Below, one piece after another: positions 19,691 through 30,300 of a DNA stretch of 40,168 nt; the stretch's first letter is position 1, and the number at the start of each line of letters is the position of its first letter. Origin of the DNA: Symbiodinium natans (taxonomy: Eukaryota > Sar > Dinophyceae > Suessiales > Symbiodiniaceae); assembly GCA_905221605.1 (NCBI GenBank), contig CAJNDS010002849.1, positions 210,963 through 251,130 on the forward strand. The letters run 5' to 3'. Made by a program: the position numbers and the translations under genes. The notes beneath the pieces are model-generated. The model was not told the origin of the DNA. It made no database searches and saw only the letters and a program-made list of their open reading frames with translations.

Positions 19691-20345
19691 TGTGCTTATA
19701 TGATGCATTTGCAGAGCTAGGCAGAGGGTTTGGGGGCACTCTGCTTGTGTGACCAATTTCCAGAGCGGAGCTAAGCACGGGGGTTTGGGGGAACTGTACT
19801 TGTGTGGCTAATTTCCAGAATTAAGCAAGGGGGATTGGGGGAAATGTGCTTGTTTGATGAATTTCCAAAGCTGAGCAAGGGGGTTTGGGTTTGGAGGAAT
19901 TGTGCAAAGCCAGGATGACGAATTTCCGGACTGTGCAACGGGGTTTGGGGGAACTGTACTTGTACGACGGATTTCCGGGGCTAAGCAAAAGCGGTAGTTT
20001 GGGGGAACTGCGCTTGTATGACGAATTTCCAAAGCTAAGCAAAGGGGATTTCGGGGAACTGTGCTTGTGTGGCCACTTTCCAGAGCCAAGCAAGGGGGTT
20101 TGGGGGAGTAAGCAAGGGGGTTTGGGGGAACTGAGCTTGTGTCATGCATTTCCAGGGCTGAACACGAAGGTTTGGGTTTGGGGGAGTTGTGCAAAGCAAG
20201 GATGACGAATTTCCGGACTGAGCAACGGGGTTTCGGCGAACTGTGCTTGTACGACGGATTTCCGGAGCTAAGCAAAAGGGGGGGGGTTTGGGGAGCTGAC
20301 AAAGGGGGGGTTTGGGGGACTGGGCTTGTGACCAGTGGCCGGGAG
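19690..20345. repeat. Satellite B, related to A, with a higher-order repeat of about 287 bp
   Basis: The unit core is GGGTTTGGGGGAACTGTGCTT followed by GTGTGACGAATTTCCAGAGCTAAGCAA. It shares the GTTT-TGGGGG-ACTGTGCTT core with satellite A but has a different tail. A longer block beginning near AGGATGACGAATTTCCGG recurs at 19912 and 20199, giving a 287-bp higher-order period. A worn fragment of the same family appears at about 21225-21330. Confidence 0.85.
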
Positions 20346-21540
20346 CTAAGCTCGGGGGTCTGGGGGAATTGTGCTTGCGTGACGAACTTTGCTTGTGTGT
20401 GACAGGCCCTGCCCAAAGACGCACGTGTTCGCTTGCACGCACTGCTTCGTGTTTGCCCCGGTCCGGAGGTCGAGAAGGCAACTCTTTCCTTCGACGTGAC
20501 TTGCCAAGGCCTAACTTTTGAGGAGGACACGGGGAAGACTCGCACCTGCTGCGTGTGCGAGAAGGCAGGTCCGAGCTCTTTTTTTGCGAGCCTTGGACAC
20601 CAGAAACCTCGCTGCAGGAGGAGAAGAAAGCCTACGGGCTTACGAAGACGGGCCTCCTCAAGGCTGCACGCCGTCTCGGCGTGAAGAGACAGTCCGGATC
20701 TCAATCTGTGTGTCCACCTCGGTCACAGACCAGACACCTTTGCTTTCGAGGTCGGGAGAGGCTCTGACAAAGGGGACAAAGTCTGCAACTCCCGCCGCGC
20801 CAAACTCTCCCGCTACGTACGTGGTGCCGTCATGTTTGCGTTGCCCTTGTTCAGTGTGAATTTGGACATGGACTTGAGAGCCAGGCAAAGGACAACGACA
20901 TCTCCTCTTCGTCCAGTTCCTCCTAGCGCCCCACGGAATGGGTTGCGTTTGGGCCCGATGCTTCCCGTGCACCTGGCAGGTCCGAAGCGCGTTTGGCTCC
21001 TGGCGCTTGAAAAACAAAGCGAGTTGCGTCCGTGCACACTTGCTCGTGTCTTGCTCGTGCAGACTTTGACTGTGTGCTGTCGACTCCACAAAGGACCTGC
21101 TGTGACGCACTTTTCTGCGTCGTGCTTGTGCTTGAATACAGTTCCGAGTCGTCTCGAGCAATTTCTCCGGACTTGGAGTTATGCTAGCTGGGCATTGCAC
21201 TCCATTCCAGAGCAAGGCAAGAGGTTGGCGAGCCTGCGATTGTATGACAAATTTCGGAGCTGCAGCTACTAGGGGTCTGGAGAGCCTGCGCTTGCATGAC
21301 AAGTTTCAGAGCTACTGGGGGAGCAGGGTTTGATCCGCGTCGCTCTGTCTGAATACGCATCGATCGGCGTCCACATTGGGGTCTCGCAATTCTGCACAGG
21401 TCCACAGCGCGAAACACCAACACAGTTCGCTTCCGCTTGCCTGCGGCTTTGGCAGCTGACCGCTGCGTCGACGGTTGAGTCAGGACGCAAGTCTAACTTT
21501 GATATGCGTGTATGTCCGAATAGATATGCGTGTCTGTCCA
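20346..21540. other. No supported gene
   Basis: This stretch has short open frames on both strands but none with a domain or clean exon borders. The best coding-like piece is about 20433-20600 plus strand (ending with TCCVCEKAG), too short to call. Satellite remnants lie at 21225-21330. Confidence 0.5.
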
Positions 21541-21551
21541 GATACATGTAA

Positions 21552-21577
21552 ATATATATATATATATATATATATAT
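21552..21577. repeat. (TA)n microsatellite
   Basis: An uninterrupted alternating A/T run of about 26 bp. It is probably length-polymorphic. Confidence 0.95.
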
Positions 21578-21665
21578 CAGTGCAGAATCTGTGTGTGTCT
21601 CTGTGCGTGTCTATGGCTCACATGCCGACTCGTCTACGCGCGATTATAGTTCTGTTGGACTGCAC

Positions 21666-21670
<5 letters not shown>

Positions 21671-21749
<79 letters not shown>
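21671..21749. repeat. (TC)n microsatellite
   Basis: About 75 bp of nearly perfect TC dinucleotides ending in TTTCAG. Frames over it on both strands encode only Ser/Leu or Arg/Glu repeats. Confidence 0.95.
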
Positions 21750-21750
<1 letters not shown>

Positions 21751-24240
21751 AGCCAAAAAAGGGTGCCCTGCATGGTCGCGTGTCCGATTGCCCGAGCATC
21801 TGTTCCATGCAGACGCGACACGTTTCGGATTCTCTGTAGCTCTTTCTGTTCAGCTGGCTCGACACGCTTGCTGCGATCGTCTCCGCAGACATGGCCCTTA
21901 CCTTGCTCGCTGTGGAGCGGATGTCCACTGTGGAGCGGCGCTGCTGCTACTTCCGAGGCTCGGGGAGATTGGCTGTGACTGCCAGGTGGAGTGTTCCCAG
22001 CAGCTCGTCACAGCTCTGTTCTCGTGTGGCTTAACTGCAAGTCTTCCGAGCATTCATTGCAGCCTTCACGTCTAGTGCAGCCTGCACGCGTGCGTTATGG
22101 AACCAAATGAGCAAGTCGTGCAAAGGTCGGTAGTTTCAAGTCCTTTCAGGTGACCGGCAGTGCCAGTGCCAATCCCGATGTCTTGCCGGATGCCTCTGGT
22201 AAGGCTTGAGGTTTGGTATTGGATGAGGGTCCAGGGGGCAATGTTTTGTGGGTGGCGTAGGGTGTAGGGTTTCGAGTTTCAGGTTAGGTCTGTCCAGGGC
22301 CAAGCTCGAAAGCCCCAACTCCTGAAACCCAGCATGGCGCAGATCGTCCGTTGTGCAAGCGTTTCGATGCCGTGATGTTGCTTGAGGCATTGGCGTGTGA
22401 CATCGCTCCGAATGAGTCTGAATGCCCTAAACCCTAAAGTCCTACACCCCAAACCCTAAATTTAAATCCAAAACGGAAACTCCTGCATGACAAGCCCGAA
22501 ACCCCAAATCCCAGTTCCTGAACTCTTAGCTCGAAAGGTGGTCCTGCCTGAACTCAGGCGCGCAATCAGAGGGTCTCAGGCCGATCCAGGATTTTGAAGA
22601 CCCATATCGTGCAACCGATATTCAAGATGGGTGCTCTAGGGAACCCTAAACTCCCTAATCCCTGAGCTCTGAACCCTTTAGGGCTTCGGCGCCTCGGACT
22701 GAGGCCGACCCTGCTGCAAGGGCTTGGGCCCTAGCGCCTGTGGTTTATGTTCTAGGGCTCTCTGTCGGCGCGGCCGGACAGCCCAAGACTGTTTAGGGCA
22801 TTGAAACCGGAAGTTGAGCTTATGAAACAGTTTATGAACAAAAGGGCTTAGCTTCTATTGTTGTTGTTTTATCGAGGCTTGGTTTTTGGGAGCTTTGTCA
22901 ACGGTTTTATGGCCTGGAGGAGGCTCAAGGGGCTCAATGAGGCCCTCACGAGCACGGTCGCTCATGGGTGACTTCCGATCTCCATTCCCAGATACACACA
23001 AGCTTCGGGGCCCTAAGTCCCGTGAAATACAGTCAGACAGACCGAAAGAGCAAAAACAAGCAACAGCGATGAAAACAGAACAACAGAACAAGAGAAAGGG
23101 GAAGGGGCAGATGATACAGGGGCGATACCGATAGAGATGTCGATTCGAGATTCGCAGGTGGCGGCTGGATCTTTCACAGAAGGAGTTAGGAGATCGTAGT
23201 CATATCGTCAGTAAAGGCATCATAGTCATAAGAGAGTCAAAATCGTCGTACTGGTCAGAAGTTATAGTAGTAGCAGAAATACTTGAAAAAAAAGTAGGGG
23301 TCCCTCACGTGTTTATACGAGATGCTGCGGAATTTGCACGGACAAACTACTTGCGTGGCCTTTGCCTACGCATAAACCCAGGTCTACACAGCATGCCAAG
23401 CTGACCACTGGAGCTGCTACGGGGCTGCACAAGAAAACATGCCTTGCAGAAGGTGGAGAAAACTGTCCACCCGCTTTAACCTGGACGTGAGTTCAGAGTT
23501 TGGGTGTTGCGGTTTACGGTACATTGGTTGAGGATGTCAGGGTTGGCTCTATGCTCGTGTCAAGTTAAGGTTTTTTTGGTTTCCGGGGTTTTGAAAGGCC
23601 TACAGTAGCTGTTGAGGTGCACCCTGTGGCGAAAGTGGCACCAAAGGCCCTGCCGGATTTGCGTGCAGTTGAAGGGGTATGTTCTGCGCATCCACCTGTG
23701 AATGGAGTCCACGACGTGTGCTGTAAGCTATGGCGTTTGGACGCTCCAGACAAAGCACGCTTGTTGTAATGCACATCTAGAGCCGACATGCTTCATTTGC
23801 ATCTCGGTGATTCAGACGCTTCGGAAGCTTTGTCAACCACAGCATCGCGAGCTAGTGAACGTCTGATGAGCTGTTAGAAGCTGCCAAGACGTTGTCATAC
23901 TGTACTTTGCGGTGGGGACGCAGAGCACTTCAGAAACTGTGTAAGCCCCGGCATGCTTGGGAAAGCCCGTAAACCTGAGAGGGTGGAGATAGTGAACAGC
24001 CAGAAAATCTGCGCTTCATGGTGTCTTGAGCTTTGTTGATGCTGCCCGACACCGAAAAGTGCTGTGGTTCGTTTTGGTTGCTGCCTAGCGCTTGACAATG
24101 TACTAGTTAAATCATCCGCAGCCTAGGTGCGGCCTGTGCTACGCTCATTCCAGTAGGAAGACAATGAAACAAGAACTGTCCGTCAGGGGGCGCGAGCCCA
24201 AGGACGGGAACAGGTTCAATGCAGAGCTAATTCTTGCAGG
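21750..24240. other. No supported gene; telomere-like motifs at 22240-22700
   Basis: Degenerate AAACCCTAAA/TTTAGGG-type motifs cluster at about 22250-22290 and 22425-22470 and recur to 22700. The longest coding-like frame, about 22855-23091 on the minus strand, has no recognisable domain and is not called. Confidence 0.5.
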
Positions 24241-25020
24241 TATATGCTTGGCTTTCAGAGGCAGTTAAAACTAGATTTTGGTTGTGAGTTCACTTTGGGT
24301 CTTCTAAAACAATTAACTCCGGATTTAATTGTTTCGGTGCTCCGGAAAAGAGTAAGCCATCGGTACGTCCTGGGTACGTCGTTTCGCAAAGCTCTTTCCC
24401 ACCCTGCCTTTTGGAGCCGAGAAGGGGGGGCGGGTCGGAAATCATGGATTTGGCAAGTTTTGGGCTAAAAGCTCCCATTCCCCAACCCCCCTTTTTGGAG
24501 CTGAGAAGCGGGGGGTGGCAATCACGGATTCCACCCTCTATTTGGTGCTGAGAAGGGAGGGGGGTCCAAATCATAGAGGAGCACAACAGAATCCAGCCAA
24601 GACCCGGAACACCGATCGCCAAAACCACCGTATGGCATGTAGTAGACAGGAGCTTCAAAGCCAGCCAACAGTACATCAGAGAGAGCCAGCCGGCAAAAGC
24701 CTGAGGGCCCCAAGGAACCTCAGGGGCCCCAAACACACAGTTAAGTCCAGAGTTAATCCCTTCAGAGGGCCCCAATCAAACAATTACGTCCAGAATTCAT
24801 TCCCCTCAAACAAGTAGATTCAGAGTGATTCCCCCTCAGAGCGCCCCAAGCCTTAGAAAGAGTTAATTGTCTGGATAGGAGTGTGGAACATGACTGTCAG
24901 TTAATTTTAGAGTCAATGGTTTCCTTCCTACACCCTTAGAGAACAAGTAAATCCAGAATTACTTGTTTGGATAGGGGGTCGAGCAACCCCAGCAGCCAAA
25001 ACAACTAGCTACAGAGTTGT
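24240..25020. repeat. Cluster of two short dispersed repeats
   Basis: One motif, roughly TTTGG(A/T)GC(T/C)GAGAAGGGGGG and then AATCA(T/C)GGATT, occurs about three times at 24410-24570. A second, roughly CAATTAAGTCCAGAGTTAATC and partly palindromic, occurs about seven times at 24306-24990. No gene is visible in the stretch. Confidence 0.55.
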
Positions 25021-27312
25021 TTTTTTACAACAAACAGATTGAGTTTTTGAAGCTGCCCAACACCTGGAAATGCTGCAAAAAAAAGCATAGGGAGACTGGG
25101 CAGTGCTGTGACAGTGCAGGTCTTGGAACTTTCATGAACTGTTGTTGAAGCTGCCTGACACCTGGACATTTCCTGGAAAGGATGCTGTTTGCAACAAATT
25201 AATGCCGCAGCACTTTACAGCCCCCAGGAATCCGAAAGCCAGACCCAGCAAAAATCGAGCGAAACTACTGTTTCGACTACAGGAAGTACAACTTTTAGTT
25301 TAGCATTGGGTTGCCGGACCTGAGAGGTGAGGAAGTCCAAGGAGATCCTCGCCCGAGTCAATGCACAGTGAGACTTGACAGCACAGACATAAGACATGTG
25401 GGACAACGTAGCCTAGACTGAGATTTCGGCAAGCAAGAATCCTGAGGCCGCCTGTACAACCGGTGGCAATGAGGCCTTCCTTCTGTGGCTTTCCATTTGT
25501 TATCAGGGTATAGGTTGTATGTTTAAGCGCAGTAGTAGCCTGTCCATGTCTGTAGTCAGATGCAGTGTGTGTTTTTCCTATTGCTTCGAGGCCCAAACCT
25601 TGAGCATGATACTTTTGTTTTGTAGAGCTTCATGCTGTCGGACTAAGTTCCAAGACCTGTAGAGTGTTCTTTCTTGTTTGAGAGCGTGCAACATCTCCGC
25701 GTCCGTGTGAGCCGTGTCTGGGGGGTTGATCGGTCCACGTGTGTTTTTTTCCCAGCCAAGGTTTATGAGGCTTAGGGTTTGGGGTTTAGGGGTTTAAGAG
25801 CAGCCGCTGGTGTGATGGCGACGTTTTTCGTTGGGGTTTGTCGGGTTCGGGGTGCCTATGGTCTAGAGCTTCGGCGGCGTGGAAGGAATTCACCACTTTG
25901 CCCAGCACCTCCCCACCCACTTGCACTGCTTGCTACCCATGAAAACAGCTATCGTGGCCCCAGTGATCTTTGTACCTGCCCACGCCGACGCACGGACACA
26001 CCCAGACTCAACGCACGCCATCCCACGCCCGCACCCCCGCACCCGCCCGCTGGGCGCGTGTCGTGCGTGCGCCCAGGTCCCATCCACTTTTCATCCACAG
26101 TGTGCAGTGTAGTAAACCGCCCCCCTGCGTAACCAAGCGGCCCAGCACAAAGACAAGCACCTCCCAGCCATTGAGGAATACATCATCCACAGGGGGGAGG
26201 CATACTTACAAATATGTCAGCACCACAGTCCAGCACCAAGCAACATCATGTTTAATCGCTTCAGTCGTTTCAATAGTGCTGCTGCACTGCACAGTGCGTC
26301 TTCCCTAAACCTTGAACCTCAAACCCGAACCGCAATAGCCCTGAACCCTAAACCCTGCGCCCTTGCCTTAAAGATACACCATAGACGTGCAGGTCGCGGC
26401 TGGGCGCGCATGTTTTCCGCTTGGTTGGGTGGAGCCCAGCGCGGGGATGTTCTTCCCCTCTCTGCACAGGGTAGAGTTCTGGCATTTAGTGGCCGCCGGC
26501 CCTGTGCATTGAGCATTCGGTGAACTTCATTAACAGAGGCCTAAGCGCCAAACCTTCCCACCTGGATCCACGGCCCCAGAGGCGCAGCCCTCCACCCTGA
26601 ACCCTTGGGACCTACAAAAGCAAAAGACGGATGCGAACCGTCAACAACGATTACCGAATCTGCTTTGAGGATTTTGGTTAGAGACAAGCTCGAGCATGGG
26701 ATGTGGTCCCTCACAAAGAGGGCTTTTTGTCCAGAGATTCAGCTGGAGGCTCAAAAGCCTTGGCCCTCTGGCATCCTCTAGCCATCTATGAACCCGAGTT
26801 CCTCACTTAATCTGCACATATTGTATCCCTGCGGTGATTGCGCCATGGCAAAGCCATGAGCTACTGCCAAAGAAACGTAACTGGCACCACCAGAAAAAAG
26901 CGCAGAAGGGAGATGGCAGAAGAGGCAAGGGGGTCTGCACAGCGGCTGGCCAACTACACGCTTGAGAGCATTAAGGGGGTGTAGGGCTTCAGGTTTCATG
27001 TTTTGAAATTACTCCTCTCGAAACCGGGGCGGATGTTTAGATTTTCAGGACAAGGTGGACATGATCGACATGGGCACTGAGTTCTTGAGCGGCCTGGACA
27101 AGTTTTTAAAAATCATGCAGTACTTCACCCTGTGCGGAGTCTAGGCATGTCGAAGTCGCACCGTCGAAGTTGTGTTTCAAGTCAGGACGGATGATGACGG
27201 ATCATGTTTATCGGGTGTTTGAAACTTGAGGTGCAGCGAGATATTGGTCAACACATACTACAGTGTTACAATGTTACAAGGTTGTCGGAACTTCGACTTT
27301 CTAACTTGGCCC
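25021..27312. other. No supported gene; more telomere-like motifs
   Basis: Telomere-like runs occur at 25770-25797 (TTAGGGTTTGGGGTTTAGGGG) and 26330-26362 (AACCCTAAACCCTG). Short open frames are present but none is convincing. The end of the stretch may hold the upstream region of the rhamnosidase gene. Confidence 0.5.
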
Positions 27313-30300
27313 ATGATGGCAGCGCTGATGCGGTGGGTTTGGGCGGCTAGCGGGCTGTGGTGCTTGTGCCCGGCGTTTGGGCAAGGCACGGCAGTACCTT
27401 ACAGACGAGTCCCACTGAAGTGTTGGGGTGTCGGATCATATCACATTGCAATGACAGGCACCGACAAGCCATTGGGACTCACACAGCTTCAGCCGCATGA
27501 AGGCTTCGTTCCTTGGCGTGAACACGGTCGCTGGAACATGCTGATGAATGTGATTGCTTGCTCGTGTCAGACCCAAAGCCCTACAGTCTGCGATTTTTTC
27601 GCCACATGGTCATGAGGCAAGATCTCCTTCTCATCCGGTCCGTTTTTCCTTTGCTCCTGTCATTGGAGAAAGGCATCTCGGCTGTCAGTGGTAGGTTTGA
27701 TGCATGTGTGTCTGAAGAAGCTTGCATGGCAGCCAGGCGTGGTGTGGTCATGCAAGGCTTTTGGCTTCAAATCTCACAGCGTGGTCGGGAAGTGCTGAAC
27801 CGCACATTCACAACACCGTGCCTGAGCCGATATTTTGAGCAGCAAGGTTTGGATGCACAGCTTTTGATGCCCGAAATGCCCGTGTGGAACGCGGCACCTC
27901 GCAGGCTTCCTCATGCCGAGCTGCACCTTCTGCCAGGACGGTATCGATGGCAGGTGGGAGGAGCAGCCATTATCGCTGTCAGCGGCCTCCGTCAACCACT
28001 TCGTTACATGACATCTGATACATATGGGTCAGTGTCCACGATTTTGTAAAAGATTCGCAACAGGTGCAATGGTTCAGCACCGCTGGCGAGGCATGAAGAG
28101 AATCTGTACAACCTTGGTATTCTTAGCCCATCCATGGCATGGCCGGAGGTCTCGGAAGTAGCATCCTCTGATGTTGTGGTTGCCGATGGGGACGACGTCT
28201 GGACAGTGGCGATCTTAGTGGGAGTTTGATCTGTGCTGGTTGAGATTTGGGGCCCTTGCATGGTATGCATATGTATGCATGGACTCTAGGGCATTCCGTG
28301 GATGGGAGCCAACGACACCAACGAGTACGAAACAACATTTGACTTTCACGCGGGCAAGACTGACCAGGTGGAGTGGCAAGGCCTGAAGTTCCAGAACAGT
28401 ATATGAGCAGTCCCGAGCATGTCCCAGTTCCATGCCCCCAAGTTGTGTGGCTACCAAGGTTGCTGGTGACAACTTTGGGTTTCGGGTATGTGCAGATCAA
28501 CGGCCACGAAGTGTCTCAGGTGCCGACGAAGAGATTCAATTTGCAAAGTATACGTCTACATTGATGCGTCGACGAACAGAACCAGCATCAAATTTCCGGA
28601 GGACATTCTCTCGTATGCAGGGTGGACCCGGACGGACCGGCGTGTCCTCTACCGAACCTACGAAGTGACCCAGCTGCTGAACGCAACGGCCGGCGGACGT
28701 TTGCTGGTCGCATTGGGATGCGGGTACAGGTCCGTGGGCCAACGCTTGCTTTGACGCTTCAACCATGGAATCCCGAATTTATGTGCACATTCCGGCATAT
28801 TCCGGCCTTTTTCCTTTCCCTGAGGTGTGACCCGAAAGGCCGATTTCCAAGTTACAAAGACCAACCCGAAGGCTTCCACACAGACACGGTCCCTAAAGCA
28901 TTTCGATTGCAGCTGCGGATCAATGGGCAACATGGCGCAGGCTTGGCTACCGCGGATAGCTTTCGTTGCTATCTTCATCCTTCATTGCCGCGCGTGTAGC
29001 CGCAGTAGCTGCTGCAGCCTCTTTTGCACTGAGGCAGAGGGTCCTCCACACCGGCACGCCTGGGGCCTGGCGGCGGCGCCAGGGTGCAGCGCCTCGGCCG
29101 AGCAGAGACGCCCCGACAAGAGTTGTCGGCTTCGGAGGATGTAAGCAGCACTTGTGCAGCTTATGCATGTATTGGTTCTGTTTCGTGCTCAATTCGGTTG
29201 TTCATATCATTCAGTGGCTGAGCTTCCTGACATCGTGGTTGGAAACATTGTTCTGGCATTTCTTCATTCCGAATCTTGTGTCTATGTGAGAGAGGCCTGT
29301 GATGGCCTGTGCTGCCTTGAACTCTGTAATCGTTCTGTGCAGCGTCTTCTGCTGCCACAGCCTTCGTCCTGCTCAGTGTACAAGAGGCCACAAACAGAAG
29401 GCTTAGAGATACTTACAGTTCGGCCTATCACATCTGAACAGCGGCATGTCGACCGCATGTCATGTTGCCAACCTTTGGGACATGCATTCGCCATTTCCTT
29501 TCGCAACGAGTGCCATCGAGCTTTGCACAATCAAGGTCACTTTGAGCGCCCTTGAGCATAAGTAGGCCGCAAGCGCTGCTTCTGCCAAACTTTGAAACTG
29601 ATCAAACAGGCTGGATACTGGGGAACAGGACGAAACAGAAGCAAAGAGAACCAATTGGTCGAGGTGACGCTGGACTCTGTCTACGATGGTGAAGTCTACA
29701 ATCCCCGTGCAGTTGGATGCTCGGCTGCCAACAGCTGCTTCCGACTTTCTCCAGCACGTGCGCATGGATCCAATCCTTGCTCAAAGGCCCCTGGATGGCA
29801 TCGGAGGCTCTTCCCTTGGCTCATGGCCCACGGGGCACCATGGTGGCGGCATCTTTCCCAGGCGTGCAGGCCGCCAGAAGCTTTGGAACACTTTGGAATG
29901 GCTTTCTTGACACAACTGCCGTCATGCTTTGTCCCACCAGGTCACCCGTATAGATCATCCACTATCCATCACGCAGCCAGTCAGCTGGAACGCAAGTGGG
30001 GCGCTTTGGGAGATCTCCTGTGGCTAACAGCTAACAACAAAATGGTGACGGCTAGCTGTTTCGTAGTTGTTTTGATCGGCCAAGTTCTGCGGATCCTAGG
30101 CAGATGGCGTTCATGTGGTTGACTTTGGTTCGAACGTGGCCGGAGTGTGCCAGATCTCTGTGCCGCAAGCCGCGACAGTCACGTTGAAGCATGGCAGCTT
30201 TGCTTCAGTTCGGAGCCCAACTTGGTAGCTGGCTTCCAAAAAGACGGGTCAGGAGTTGCAGGATATGTTTCATGATGTCATATGATGTCACTTCACAGCA

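Noticed and set aside
19120-20345. Possible CRISPR array
   Set aside because: The units are contiguous with no unique spacers and no palindromic repeat, and the setting is eukaryotic.
20433-20684. Plus-strand frame with TCCVCEKAG as a zinc-finger gene
   Set aside because: Only one CxxC is present, the frame is short, and no exon borders or neighbours support it.
19110-20704. Long minus-strand frames of 222 and 298 codons across the satellites
   Set aside because: They are repetitive SVPPNP/PKPRCF-type translations of the tandem repeats, open only because the repeat lacks stops in that frame.
22855-23091. Minus-strand 78-codon frame as a gene
   Set aside because: It has no recognisable domain, and its plus-strand counterpart is equally open.
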